From Adiantum capillus-veneris (Eukaryota; Streptophyta; Polypodiopsida; Polypodiales; Pteridaceae): a stretch of 64,000 bases of DNA. The notes below the pieces were generated by a model. It was not told where the DNA came from. It saw only the letters and a list, made by a program, of their open reading frames with translations, and did no database searches. The stretch's first letter is position 1. Each line of letters opens with the position of its first letter. The stretch is from positions 91,475,747 through 91,539,746 of the forward strand of contig CM043954.1 in NCBI GenBank assembly GCA_014529385.2, written 5' to 3'. The position numbers and the translations under genes were made by a program. This document shows, in pieces, positions 1 to 10,571 of the stretch.

Positions 1-1083
1 ATCTATCCCAATCATCATACACTAGAAGGGCTTCCACTCCTTTGGCTGGTTTTTCCTCAATACATATGCTTTTATGTCCCCTTTCATCAGTATATACCAG
101 AGCCCCATAGGAAGTTGGTCCTTCTCAGTAAAGGGTTGTATACCTCATTTTCCAAAGGGGGTTGTTAGAGGTGCTACCACATCCCACTTGGTTTTGTTGG
201 TTAATAATAATGTTTTGATCAGCTTGAGGTAAATAGATTGCTATGTAGAGGTGTCAGTCCCACTATTGTCCTCTATAATTGGTGCTAGTGGATCTATTCT
301 TGCTTAGGTCACACTCTCCTGAGTAAACACTAAGCTGGCCTGGTCTCCTTGTGATCTTCGGTCTCTTTGGAGATTTCTTCCTGATCTTAAATACATTAAT
401 TTCGTTAACACACAACTATCAATCCAAACCTTTTACCTCAAAAGTTTGCTCGATCGTTCCTTATTCAAGCTAGTATTTTAGCTCTTCAATTTGTTGGTGG
501 CTGTTTGTACTTCAGATTTGTCTCAACTTGCTAAACCTTGTTGATGGCTATTTGTACAAAACATTAGACTTTGAAAATCTTTGTCAAACAGTGATTCTCA
601 CTTTAGTACTACTATTCATTGTCGATTAGTATGACCTTGCGGGTAATTTTTTTCCAAATCTTGTTTTGTGGAGGATTGTCTCCCTATATATGTTCTTTAC
701 ACTGATTTGAATTGATAAAGGAGATGTTAGATTTAGTTGAATAAATTTGGCAGGCTCAATTTAACCAAATAAGTCCTAAATCTAGCCCTTAGACATTATA
801 CACGTATGATGTCTATTGTGCCAAATTCAGGTCAAATTCTAACAGTAGGTTCTCCCTTATATATAAAACCCAAATCCAACCTTCTTCTATGGTCTTAAGA
901 CCTGGAATCTGGATAAATCCTTCTGAAATTGTTAGAAGATTTCTCAACTCCTCAAGCGGTTTTCTAAACCACCATATGACTCAACTTAGGTGAAACTTGG
1001 TCCTTGAGGGGGTGCTTGACCCTAGGTTAACCCTAAAGTCAACTTTGGTCTCTAAATAAGCCTTGAGACATCACACACGTATG
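1..1083. other. Left flank without a recognised gene
   Basis: No coding region could be recognised on either strand: reading frames are short and stop-rich. The only structure seen is a pair of 24-bp palindromes (791-814 and 1066-1089). The palindromes and the low-copy look continue on the far side of the retrotransposon that starts at 1089, so this stretch and 8897-9700 were once contiguous. Confidence 0.5.
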
Positions 1084-1089
1084 ATGTCT
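791..1089. repeat. Palindrome array, left part (2 copies)
   Basis: Two copies of a near-perfect 24-bp palindrome, arms AGACATYATAC and GTATGATGTCT, sit at 791-814 and 1066-1089, 275 bp apart. The spacers are only weakly alike: a short GTGAAACTTGG-type block and CCTTGAGACAT recur. Three further copies lie at 9145-9168, 9392-9415 and 9675-9698. Function unknown; candidates are an old tandem repeat with a conserved core, or a dyad protein-binding site. Confidence 0.8.
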
Positions 1090-1921
1090 ATCATAAACAC
1101 TAATATCTAGCCAATCCAAATGATTTTCTCGTATTGAACTAATCATTTAATGTGGGAGAATGGATGGGAACAAGGGTTAGAATATAGACATGTGCTTACG
1201 GTTCTATCTCAACATGGGGCCAATGGTAAAGGGTTCTAGATGAGAGATGATTATCAAAGCGCAAGGATAGCTAATGTAGCTTAAATACCTTAGGGTTTTC
1301 TTCATTAAAAACCTCCAATAGTTAGTGTTAAAAGTCATTTGACCTTAGGTAAGCTAGGACTGAGCTTGAGGTGCTTGTCGTGCTTGCTAAATAAGGTGCT
1401 TGATTTGCTTGTCGCGCTTGCTAACAAAGGTGCTTGAGGTGATTGTCGTGCTTGCTGACTAAGGTGCTTGAGGTGCTTAATGACTAAGGTGCTTGAGGGT
1501 AAGGTGTTCCACAAAGTCAACATAATCCCTACTCATGAGGGGGCAAGCCCTCTTTGTAGGGGCTAGAGAGAGAACACACACACCCTCACACAAGGCAAGC
1601 TTGGTACCAAGAAAGCAAAGAGGACATTTGTCAAGATCCTCTTCATGTTGCACTCATGGTGTGCCTAAAGCCTATTGGTTGTCCTCCCTAGGGGTCCAAT
1701 GATCATTTAGTTATTTTTATTAATTGTCTATGCATTTATCAAGTCCTCTCTCTCATAGGGAAAAGGGGGACACTTGTCCCAAGGCTACCGTTGTTTCTTG
1801 ATACTCATTAAGCATGTGATTGGCCAAGCTTGAGGAGGTGCAATCAAATGCAAGCTAGTGCTAGAAGAGGGGGTCAACCAAGGAAGGAGGGGTCTAGATT
1901 GGGGGGTATACTCCCCCCCCC

Positions 1922-1969
<48 letters not shown>

Positions 1970-2665
1970 CTCTCTCTCTTTCATTGTGTGAAGTGCAAAG
2001 TTCAAGAGCTCCATCTCCTTTTCCAAGCTAGTAGAGAAGTTGAGAGCCTACACCAACACTCTTGGCTATGTAATGCAAATCCAACCAAGAGTCGTGCTTC
2101 AATGCTTAAGCTTTCCATCTTATCCATATTCATTACTATGCTATTATGTATGCTAGCAAGAAGAGTGATGATAAGTGAGAAACTATTTCTTTCTCCTATG
2201 AATGTTTCTTCTTCCTCTTCCCTACCCTCATTCCTTGCTAGCTCTCTCCACCTTTGAAGGTGTTTGAGGCCTTGGGACTGACGTTGGGGATGGTTAATGC
2301 TTTTTAAAAAATCTATGTTATGCTCTATGATGCATGAAGCTTTCCATCTTCATTGCATCACCTAGGTCACAAGGAACACAAAGATTTAATTGTACCAAGT
2401 CTCTCTTAATGGGAGAATCTATAATACAAAATCCTATTGGAGGGGGGATTGGCTCCACATAAATCCATTCCTCAGCTGTTGTCAAGTTATTTAAACTCTC
2501 TCTCTTGCAAAAGTGCTGGCCATGCGAAGTTAATTAAGTATTATGGTTAGGTTGTTACCGCTAAATAAGTTCACCCTCTATGTTCTCAAAGTAGTCTCAC
2601 AAAAATGTTCTCTCTAATTCTCTTAATTCCACTATTCTCAAAGTTCATAGGTAATTTCCATTGCA
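1089..2665 (+). repeat. 5' LTR, family A
   Basis: About 1.58 kb, matching the 3' LTR over its length with small indels. The terminal dinucleotide at the left is TA rather than TG (family consensus TGTCATAAA), consistent with a point mutation; the right end is TTGCA. Inside are a run of C (about 1913-1938), an AC repeat (1939-1966), a TC repeat (1967-1979) and several copies of a GGTGCTTGAGG-like motif near 1370-1500. Antisense frames here are chance frames. Confidence 0.9.
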
Positions 2666-2666
2666 G

Positions 2667-2678
2667 TGGTATCAGAGC
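2667..2678 (+). promoter_or_regulatory. Primer-binding site (initiator tRNA-Met type)
   Basis: TGGTATCAGAGC starts two bases after the LTR end. It is the complement of the 3' end of plant initiator tRNA-Met, the usual minus-strand primer for many plant LTR retrotransposons. Confidence 0.92.
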
Positions 2679-3225
2679 TATTGGTTTCTCTTTTCTTGCT
2701 TAAGAAGATAGGTCCTTAAGTTTTGCATGAAAGGTTGGGCATGTTTATTTCAATAGGGCTAGTGGGACAATGATGTATTATCTTGGTCGAGAAGGATTTT
2801 GTTTGAGGTACATCATTGGAAACTATAGTGTTAATAATGGAGTCTCTTGGGGCTTTCCATTGGATTAACCAATATTGAGCTACGAGCAAGCTCAACATGA
2901 ACCATAATCAACCGAGCAATGTTAGACCTATTATCTATGCTGAGAAGGACTTAGTTTGAGGTACATCGTTGGAAACTATAGTGTTAATAATGGAGTCTCT
3001 TGGGGCTTGCCTTTGGATTAACCAATATTGAGCTACAAGCAAGCTCAATAGGAACCATAATCAACAGAGCAATGTTAGACCCTCTCCACTAGTCTTTGCA
3101 ATCAACAATGTCTAAACCATGGGTGTGGTTGCTTGAGAACTAATTTTCAAAGGTAAAGAAGAGTAGCGTCTAAAGTTTTTGAGGGTACCAAAGCACAAAG
3201 TAATCTATACATAAGTTTAATTAAC
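2679..3225 (+). other. Untranslated leader, family A
   Basis: Lies between the primer-binding site and the first gag-like ATG at 3226. It contains a direct repeat of roughly 100 bp: the stretch around 2800-2930 recurs around 2945-3085, with shared blocks such as GGAGTCTCTTGGGGCTT. No protein is predicted. Confidence 0.6.
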
Positions 3226-4530
3226 ATGGCTGACAATAACCAAGAGAGTAGAATGAACATTGATAACTTTTGATTTTGCACATGAAGATGCTAATGATGA
3301 TGCCCCCATGTTTGTCAATTATCTTGTTACTAGGTTGCAGCAAGCTATGGGTAACCGCGGCTTTGCAAGCCGAAGTTACTCAACAACTTCGTTCTTATGG
3401 GATCTCCCTTCCATTCCAAGAGGAGAGAGAGCTTAGGAGGCCTCTTGATGAGACCCGCAAAAGAAGACTCTCTCCCATATGAGAGGAGGAATCCAAAGAA
3501 CAAGAAATTAATGAATCCCTAAGTTCCTCTGAAGATGTGGCTCCATGAAGACGGCAGTCTAGGCGGTCTATGGCTATTATCCTTTAGAATACAAGAGGGG
3601 AGGACATCACAAATCTTACCATGCATGGTGAAGGTCCCAAAATCTCAAAAAGTTAAAAGAAGGAGAAAAGAGTATCTCTTTTCTCACCTATGATGGCACC
3701 TTTGGTGCTATCGACAAATTATTGGCCTTCATCCCCAACAATTTTATGCGGCCTTTGGAGATGAGGTAAGTTCACGGAGTCCTCCAAGCTACGCCATGTA
3801 GCTATGCACTTCGAAAAATCTGCTTGTCAATGGTGGGCTAGCCTTCATGGAAATGGTGAAGCCCCAAAGACATGGAAAACTCTACGAGTTTCCATCATGA
3901 AGCAATTCCTTGCAAGCGATGCAAAGGACAAAGAGCTTACCAAACGGATCAGTTTGAAGCTTCTCTCTCATGAGTCTATCCACGAATATGTAGAAAAGTT
4001 TTGGGATTTACATCTCAAGGCTATTTTCTTTCAAAAGATAGAATTCACCTATCAAAAGAAACACTTATGTGCAGGATTACCTGAAGAGATGGCCGAGTAC
4101 GTCAACTCCCAATGGCTTGGTTCTATCACCAAAGTAATCCACCACACTATGGTTGCTTCATGCATCAATTTCCAATAAGGGGCTACAAGGAATGTCAAGC
4201 CCATGGAAAACAAAGACAAAAGTTATTCAAAGGGGAAAATCAATGGGCAAAATTCTTCCTAAGGCAATTCCAACAACAACAACAACAACACCAACAGTCA
4301 CTGAAAGGAGAAGCGAGTTTACAAAGGTAAAAATAAACTCTCTCCTAAAGAGCTTAAAGCTTTTTGCAAGGACCACAAATGTTCTAAGTGTGGGGAGCAA
4401 GGACATGGCTATAGTTCTTGCCCCAAGACAAATGCCTGCAATGAGACTCCTAGAGATTCCATTATCGAAGCTCCAAAAGAGGATGCTCATTGCAAAGGAT
4501 CACCTCTCTCCTATGCTTCGGGAAAGGTAA
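3226..4530 (+). pseudogene. gag pseudogene, family A
   Basis: The capsid-like retrotransposon gag region is best seen at 3804-4178 (124 aa open), containing SACQWWASL and a long helical segment ending PEEMAEYVNSQ. A CCHC zinc knuckle (C-x2-C-x4-H-x4-C) lies near 4377-4430 in another frame. A short frame from the ATG at 3226 ends after 15 codons. At least three frames are needed to read the whole region, so it is a frameshifted remnant. A CAA-rich tract encodes a glutamine stretch before the knuckle. The known role of gag is particle assembly and RNA packaging. Confidence 0.85.
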
Positions 4531-4550
4531 GGGAGCATGCTGCCTTCATC

Positions 4551-4854
4551 TTGTTTGACTCTGGTGCTACTCACAACTTCATATCAACGGAGTGGGACAC
4601 CAAGTTGGGCATTCAGGCTTTCAAGATGGGAGATAGTGTAACTACTGACGTAGCTTTCAAGGGACACCAAGGTTCCATTACACGCTTGATTGGGAAGTTG
4701 AGACTTCATGTCCAAAGCTATGTCGACAAAGAATAATTTTTCATCTCTCCTCTCCAACATGAGGATGCTATCCTAGGGGCACCATGGTTTGAGTGCATGG
4801 CTGCCAATATGAAGTTCCCTAAAAGGAGAATCTACTTCACCTACAGGGGATCAT
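4551..4854 (+). pseudogene. Aspartic protease pseudogene, family A
   Basis: The reading starts FDSGATHNF, the DSG active site of a retropepsin, and continues to LGAPWFECMAA, the ILG-like second motif. A stop at 4734 breaks it. It follows the zinc knuckle of gag in the usual gypsy order. The same domain on the minus strand at 63360-63830 is clearly homologous, which supports the family assignment. Confidence 0.85.
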
Positions 4855-5612
4855 CATCTACTCGAAGTCCTTGGAGGAACACAAGAAACATCTCCAAGTG
4901 ATTTTTCAAGCATTGAGGGAGAACAAACAATTGAAAAGAAAAATTTTCCTTCAAGAGATTCAATACTTAGCTCATATTATCTCTCAAGATGGTATCCATA
5001 TGGATCCATCAAAGTTGGAGGTAATAAAAGCATGGCCTAATCCAAGGAATCTACATGAGCTAAGAATCTTTATTGGTATGTGTGCATATTATAGACGCTT
5101 CATAGAAAAATTCTCTCAAATAGTAGGACCATTACATGACTTAACAAAGAAGAACATTAAGTATTCATGGACTGCTAAGGAGAAAAATGCTTTTGACAAG
5201 CTCAAAGAGAAGCTTACCTCCCAACCGATACTTTATGCTTCCAGGTCTCTCAAAGCCATTTGAGGTCCAATGTGATGATTATGGTGATTTCCTTGAAGCA
5301 GTCTTGCTTCAAGAAGGGCATGCCATAGCATATGAGAGCCAAAGGATCAACATGGATGAACGGGTCTTGGGTATTTTTGAGAAAGAGATTTTAGCTGGTT
5401 TACATGCCCTGGACACATGGAAGCACTATCTATTGGGGACTCCATTTATTTTACAAACAGACCACCAAAGTCTCAAGTACTTCATGACGCAAACCAAGAT
5501 TTTAGACAAACAAATGAGGTGGGCTTCGCATTTTTATTTTCATATTGCTCACATTGCTTCTGGTAAGCACAATCAAGTGACCGATGCACTTTCACGGACA
5601 ACCAAAAGTTAA
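4855..5612 (+). pseudogene. RT C-terminus and RNase H pseudogene, family A
   Basis: The frame resumes at IIYSKSLEEHKKHL, which in gypsy RT follows directly after the YxDD catalytic motif. The protease C-terminus is therefore joined to the RT thumb, and the RT core including YxDD is deleted. The thumb (about 4871-5160) contains YYRRFI. The RNase H part (5187-5612) contains a QTDHQSLKYF block and ends in VTDALSR. One frameshift near 5190-5260 separates the two. This copy cannot encode a working reverse transcriptase. Confidence 0.88.
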
Positions 5613-6640
5613 TGCGGTGTCTATAGAAACTCACAATGATCTATCTTCTATGATAGATGAGTACACTGTTGACCCTGACTTTAAAGACATATTGTCAGCC
5701 CTTGATTTGGTGAAGAAAGAAGAACCATTCACCTTGCAGGATGGTTATCTTCTCCATGGAAATAGGCTATGTGTTACCCGCTCCCTTCGTGAGAAATTTA
5801 TGTATGAATCCCATGATTCTCCGTATGCGGGGCATAGAGGCATTCAACCTATTCTTTGAGAAGAAGAGAGATACTTCTATTGGCCTACCATGAAAGTGTA
5901 CATACAAGAGTATGTTTGAAAATGTGTGGTATGCCAAAAGACTATGATAGAGGGAAGTAACCCGGAATACTCCAGCCATTGACAATCCCTAATTCACCAT
6001 GGGAGAGTATATCCATGGATTGTATCTTTGGATCACCCAAGTCTATCCATGGGAATATGAAAATATGGACAATAGTCGACAGGTTTAGAAAGTAAGCACA
6101 CTTTATTCTTGTCAAAAAGACTATTAAGGAACACCACAAATGGCAAATCTCTTCATATCTTAGATTTTCAAACACCATGGATTGCCAACATAGAACGTGT
6201 CAGATAGAGATCCTAGAATGACCAATAGTTTTTGGAAAGGTCTCTTTGAAAAATCTAGGTACAAGATTGAATTTCTCTTTGGCCTATCACCCACAAACGT
6301 ATGGCCAAAGTGAGATAGCCACTCTTATGATAATCGATCTACTAAAGACTTATGTTACAGAAGTAGATCAACGCTCACAATGAGAAAAGTACTTACCTCT
6401 TGTAGAGCATGCACACTGTATTACTATCCATACTTCTATGGGAAATGCACCTTTTGAAATCATAGAGGGAAGATCTCAAAGTCCCTTGCTACTTAAAGTA
6501 CATGGGAAGATCTTCGCTCTGCCAATGAGTATAGCCATTACCTACAAGAATCTTTCCAAAAGATTTAGGAGGCTATATCCGTCTCTCAGCAAAGGTAAAA
6601 AGCTGCTGCTAAAAGTCACAGAAGGGCCTTAACGTTTAAA
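5613..6640 (+). pseudogene. Integrase pseudogene, family A
   Basis: An H2C2 zinc-binding module is visible around 5790-5945 (HDSP, GHRG, then CVVCQK) with stops between its parts. Core traces follow up to about 6640 (PQTYGQSEIA near 6290, APFEIIEGR near 6445). Many stops and frameshifts show long decay. The intact role is joining element DNA to the genome. Confidence 0.8.
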
Positions 6641-6644
6641 GAAA

Positions 6645-7058
6645 ATGATTGGGTCTTACTTAAGATTCCCAAGGCAAACAACGGAAAAAAATCCTACGGG
6701 CCATCATAAGTATGTTACTTTTCAAATCTTCAAGCCAATCAATGAGATGTATTATCAACACAAGCTTCCCAACAATTGGCTCCTACACAATGCTTTTCAT
6801 GTGAGCCTACTTAATCCCTACAAAGAAGAGCCACCAAGTGAGCCAATTATTGAAGACACTCCCAAAATCAAAGACCAAGAAGAGGTGCAACAACCTGAAG
6901 CTATCCATCGGTACGAAGACAAAGTACTACGACATGGTATATTATCCAAAGGTATCTTATTAAGTTCAAAAATTATCCTTTTGAAGATGTTAGATGGATG
7001 CAAGGAATACAACTTAAGGATAGTAAGAACCTTGTCAATTCTTACAATGCTACATTAG
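6645..7058 (+). pseudogene. Integrase C-terminal (chromodomain-position) region, family A
   Basis: A 137-aa frame contains NPTGHHKYV, FQIFKPINEM, LPNNWLLHNAFHVSLL and a poly-acidic spacer before PEAIH. This is the SH3-like/GPY segment and post-integrase tail of gypsy elements. The same sequence recurs on the minus strand at 51106-51291 and 56875-57099. Confidence 0.8.
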
Positions 7059-7423
7059 AGTAAGCAAATGTACATGTTTCTTTTAAATGATCAATGTTTT
7101 TGTCTTATAAGACTAATTATCTTTTTATTGTGCACAAATTTAAGTAGCATGCATGCTTAGAATCATGTTTGTGATGACGATGCCTCTCAAACACCAAGTA
7201 GGACTTTGTCACTCTACTTTGGGAGAATGCAATCCAATGGAAAGAGCATACATGCTTGCGGTAGATATGTCTCCCAAGCACCAAATGGATTAGTCATCCA
7301 TCTTTGAATGATGTCGTAGGGTAAAAAGGGATCCTCTACCTACTAAGAAACATTGACTAATGACTAAGGCTTTATCTCTTCTCCCTCATAGTCGAGGACG
7401 ACTATGATTTCAAGAGAGAGATA
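7059..7423 (+). other. 3' untranslated region and polypurine tract, family A
   Basis: There is no open frame. The block ends in a purine-rich run, CAAGAGAGAGATA (about 7411-7423), directly before the 3' LTR, the expected position of the plus-strand primer. The related minus element has the same tract at 50529-50541. Confidence 0.7.
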
Positions 7424-8172
7424 GTCATAAAATATAATCTCTAACCAGCCCAAATGATTTTCTCATATGAAATTGATCATTTAATGTGGGAGGATAGATG
7501 GGAACAAGGGTTAGAATATAGACATGTGCTTACGAGTCTATCTCAACACGGGGCAATGGTAAAGGGGTGAGATGATGTGTCAAAGAGCAAGGCTAGTTAA
7601 TGGATTTTAAAGACCTTAGGGTTAGATTCATTAAAGTCTTCCAATGGTTAGTGTTAAAAGTCCTTTGACCTTAGGTAAGCTAGGACTCAGCTTGAGGTGC
7701 TTGTCGTGGTTGCTAACTAAGGTGCTTGAGGTTCTTAATGACTAAGGTGCTTGAGGGTAAGGTGTTCCACAAAGTCAACATAATACCTACTGATGAGGGG
7801 GTGAGCCCTCTTTGTAGGGGCTAGAGAGAGAACATACACACCCTCACACAAGGCAAGCTTGGTACCAAGAAAGCAAAGAGGACACTTGTCAATCTCCTCT
7901 TCATGTTGTCCTCATGGTGTGCCTAAAGCCTATTGGTTGGCCTACCAAGGGGTCCAATGATCATTTAGTTATTTTAATTAATTGTCTATGCATTTATCAA
8001 GTCCTCTCTCTCATAGGGGAAAGGGGGAAACTTGTCCCAAGGATACCATTGTTTCTTGATACTCACTAAGCATGTGATTGTCCAAGTTTGAGGAGGTTCA
8101 ATCAAATGCAAGCTAATGCTGGAAGAGGGGGTCGACCAAGGAAGGAGGGGACTAGCTTGGGGGGTATACTCT

Positions 8173-8209
<37 letters not shown>

Positions 8210-8891
8210 ATTGTGTGAAGTGCAAATTGCAAGAGCTCCATCTCCTCCTCCAAGCTAGTAGAGAAGTTGAGAGCCTACACCAACACTCTTGGCTATGTAA
8301 TGCAAATCCAACCAAAAGTCGTGCTTCTATGCTTAAGCTTTCCATCTTCTCCATATTCATTACTATGCTATTATGTATGATAGAAAGAAGAGTGATGATA
8401 AGTGAGAAACTATTTCTTTCTCCTATGAATGTTTCTTCTTCCTTTTCCCTACCCTCATTCCTTGCTAGCTCTCTCCACCTTTGAATGTGTTTAAGGCCTT
8501 GGGACTGAGGTTTGGGGTGGTTATTTGTATTTACAAATTCTATGCTATGCTCGTGATGCATGAAGCTTTTCATTTTCATTGCATCACCTAGGTCACAAGG
8601 AACACAAAGATTGTATTGTACCAAGTCTCTCTTGATGAGAGAATCTATAATACAAAATCCTATTGGAGGGGGGATCGACTCCACATAAATCCATTCCTCA
8701 AATGTTTTCAAGTTCTGTAAAGTCTCTCTCTTGCAAAAGTATTGTTCATGCCAAGTTAATTAAGTATTATGGTTGATTTGCTACTGCCAAGCAAGTTCAC
8801 CCTTCATGTTCTCAAAGTAGTCTCACAAAATTGTTCTCTCTAATTTTCTTAATTGTGCTATTCTCAAAGTTCATCGGCCATTTCCATTACA
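7424..8891 (+). repeat. 3' LTR, family A
   Basis: Homologous to 1089-2665 but shorter: it lacks the C run and one of the GGTGCTTGAGG repeats and has only an AC repeat (about 8175-8207). Ends ATTACA, followed by the target duplication ATGTC. The left end is TAGTCATAAA where TGTCATAAA is expected, so the first bases are uncertain by one or two positions. Confidence 0.88.
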
Positions 8892-8896
8892 ATGTC

Positions 8897-10016
8897 TATA
8901 AATGAGTAAAGATTTTTTCTCCAGATATCTCTACCATGCAAGCAACTCTCAGAAGCTTTCCAAACTGAGTTTCTTTGTGCTAGATATGAGTAATGTAGTC
9001 AAACACTTGCCTCAAACCGTATTTTGTCACTTTTTAGCTCCATTAGTGCTTCCCACTTGATGAAATTGGTTCTATGTGCTCATTATCTGTTATAGATCAC
9101 AAGGGTATACTCATATGAGAAAATTGACTCAATCCTGACCAAAAAGACATTATACGCGTATGATGTCTTTTTGCCTTGAATGGAGTTTGTTTCTACCATA
9201 GCTTCCTTTGGATATCAGAGCTGTGCCATTTCACTATGTTTTTACCCAGGAACTTCTCGAAAAGGGTAAAATGCACTCAATTCTTAACTTAGTTGCCCAA
9301 ATGAGATGAAACTTGGTGAATGTGCCACACACAATATGCAGAATGTGAGTATGAAGTCAAAGGTTCAATTTGACTGCGAGATCACTCCTTGAGACATCAT
9401 ACATGTATGATGTCTACTAATGGGTTTTTGTACAAACTTTACTCATAGGCTTCCACAAGTTCTTAGCAATGATTTTCAACACTTTCATCAATTTCTATGC
9501 AAACAAAAGTGCTCAGAATCACCAGTTCTCTAGTTTTGCATTTTTTATTTTTTGTCTTCTTTTGATTATCAAGGGTTGGTCAAATCCTTGGTCTCAATTT
9601 GCTTTTAGGGTAAAATACCCTCTACAACACTTTGGTGTAGTCTGTTTGCAAGTTTTGTCTCTTGTCATGCCCTAAGACATTATACGCATATAATGTCTGT
9701 TGTTGAAGCAGTTTTATCACAGAGATCTCTTGCAGATGTATTCTTTTATGCCCAAAAACACCCAACCATGTTCAATCAACCACTAATGCTTGTTTATTGC
9801 AATTCTATTCCTAAATTCACTTCTTTGGATTGCCAAATGCAAACAAGCAAGCAATAAAATTTATTCTATGATAGTCAGTTCTAGATCTCAATCACAAGTT
9901 CTACTTACCCACTCCTACACATCCTATGGGGTTTTTGTATTCATGAGTAGAAAAATGCTTTACTACCACACACAAACTAGTTTACACTTTTAAAACCTCA
10001 CAATTCACCCACTCCC
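8897..10016. other. Right flank of family A element, no gene recognised
   Basis: Continuation of the pre-insertion sequence with three palindromes of the spaced array. Short frames (9469-9675, 9790-9993) have no recognisable motif and unremarkable composition. Confidence 0.5.
9145..9698. repeat. Palindrome array, right part (3 copies)
   Basis: Copies at 9145-9168 (core GCGC), 9392-9415 (core CATG) and 9675-9698. Spacings are 247 and 283 bp. If the retrotransposon is removed, the distance from the 1066 copy to the 9145 copy is 271 bp, so the array was regular before the insertion. The 24-bp cores are far better conserved than the spacers. Confidence 0.8.
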
Positions 10017-10057
10017 TAGCTACACTAACTACAACAAAATTGTAGTTAGTGTAGCTA
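10017..10057. repeat. Perfect 18-bp hairpin
   Basis: Left arm 10017-10034 and right arm 10040-10057 are exact reverse complements (TAGCTACACTAACTACAA type) around a 5-nt CAAAA loop. It could be a short inverted-repeat element or a small structured RNA. No gene context is visible. Confidence 0.8.
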
Positions 10058-10170
10058 CACAAAATTGTCAAAATGCCGATGACCTAGGCAAGCCATATGC
10101 CCACTCACACCTCTCCACAATCTCAAAAGTCCTACCGTTGAATTCTATCTAAAGTAAAGTAATAAGATTT

Positions 10171-10321
10171 TGGCAAACCAAAGAGACTTTTACCTCATAC
10201 GATTGGTCTAAGGTCACCTATCTAGGGCTCTTGTCCCCGGTAGATCAGTCTCTTTGGCAAACCAAAGATACTTTTACCTCGTAGGATTGGTCTAAGGTCA
10301 CCTATCTAGGGCTCTTGTCCC
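10171..10321. repeat. 84-bp tandem duplication
   Basis: Two nearly identical copies (10171-10237 and 10255-10321) start TGGCAAACCAAAGA and end GGGCTCTTGTCCC, with a period of 84 bp. This may be a fragment of an unrecognised element. No coding function seen. Confidence 0.8.
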
Positions 10322-10571
10322 GCGACAGTGGTGCCAATGTCGGCGAATACACCACGAGCGGACGTTAGCATAGTGAGAACAAAACCAACAACTCTGAATC
10401 TTAACCCGTAGGTGCATGGAAACAAGTAGATGGATGTCAATCACCTACTCAACCTTCTAGAACAATCTCTACTCAAGGAAACCAAATCTAGATGTCCTAT
10501 GCACTTGTGAATACAAACCAACCTACAATGCTCATGCTATTTGAAACTATACCAAATGCATTCAATACCAA

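Larger units (their letters stand above)
1089..8891 (+). mobile_element. Ty3/gypsy LTR retrotransposon, family A (decayed)
   Basis: A plus-strand element with two LTRs (1089-2665 and about 7424-8891), a primer-binding site after the left LTR and a purine tract before the right one. The 5-bp target duplication ATGTC is present at 1084-1088 and 8892-8896. The order gag, protease, RT/RNase H, integrase, then a C-terminal domain is the normal gypsy order. The body is broken by many stops and frameshifts and by a deletion of most of the reverse transcriptase, so the copy is not autonomous. The same family appears at 10572-12166 (LTR) and 49297-64000 (minus strand). Confidence 0.93.

Noticed and set aside
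8208-8711. 167-aa frame on the minus strand
   Set aside because: It lies wholly in the family A 3' LTR, antisense to it, and shows no protein motif.
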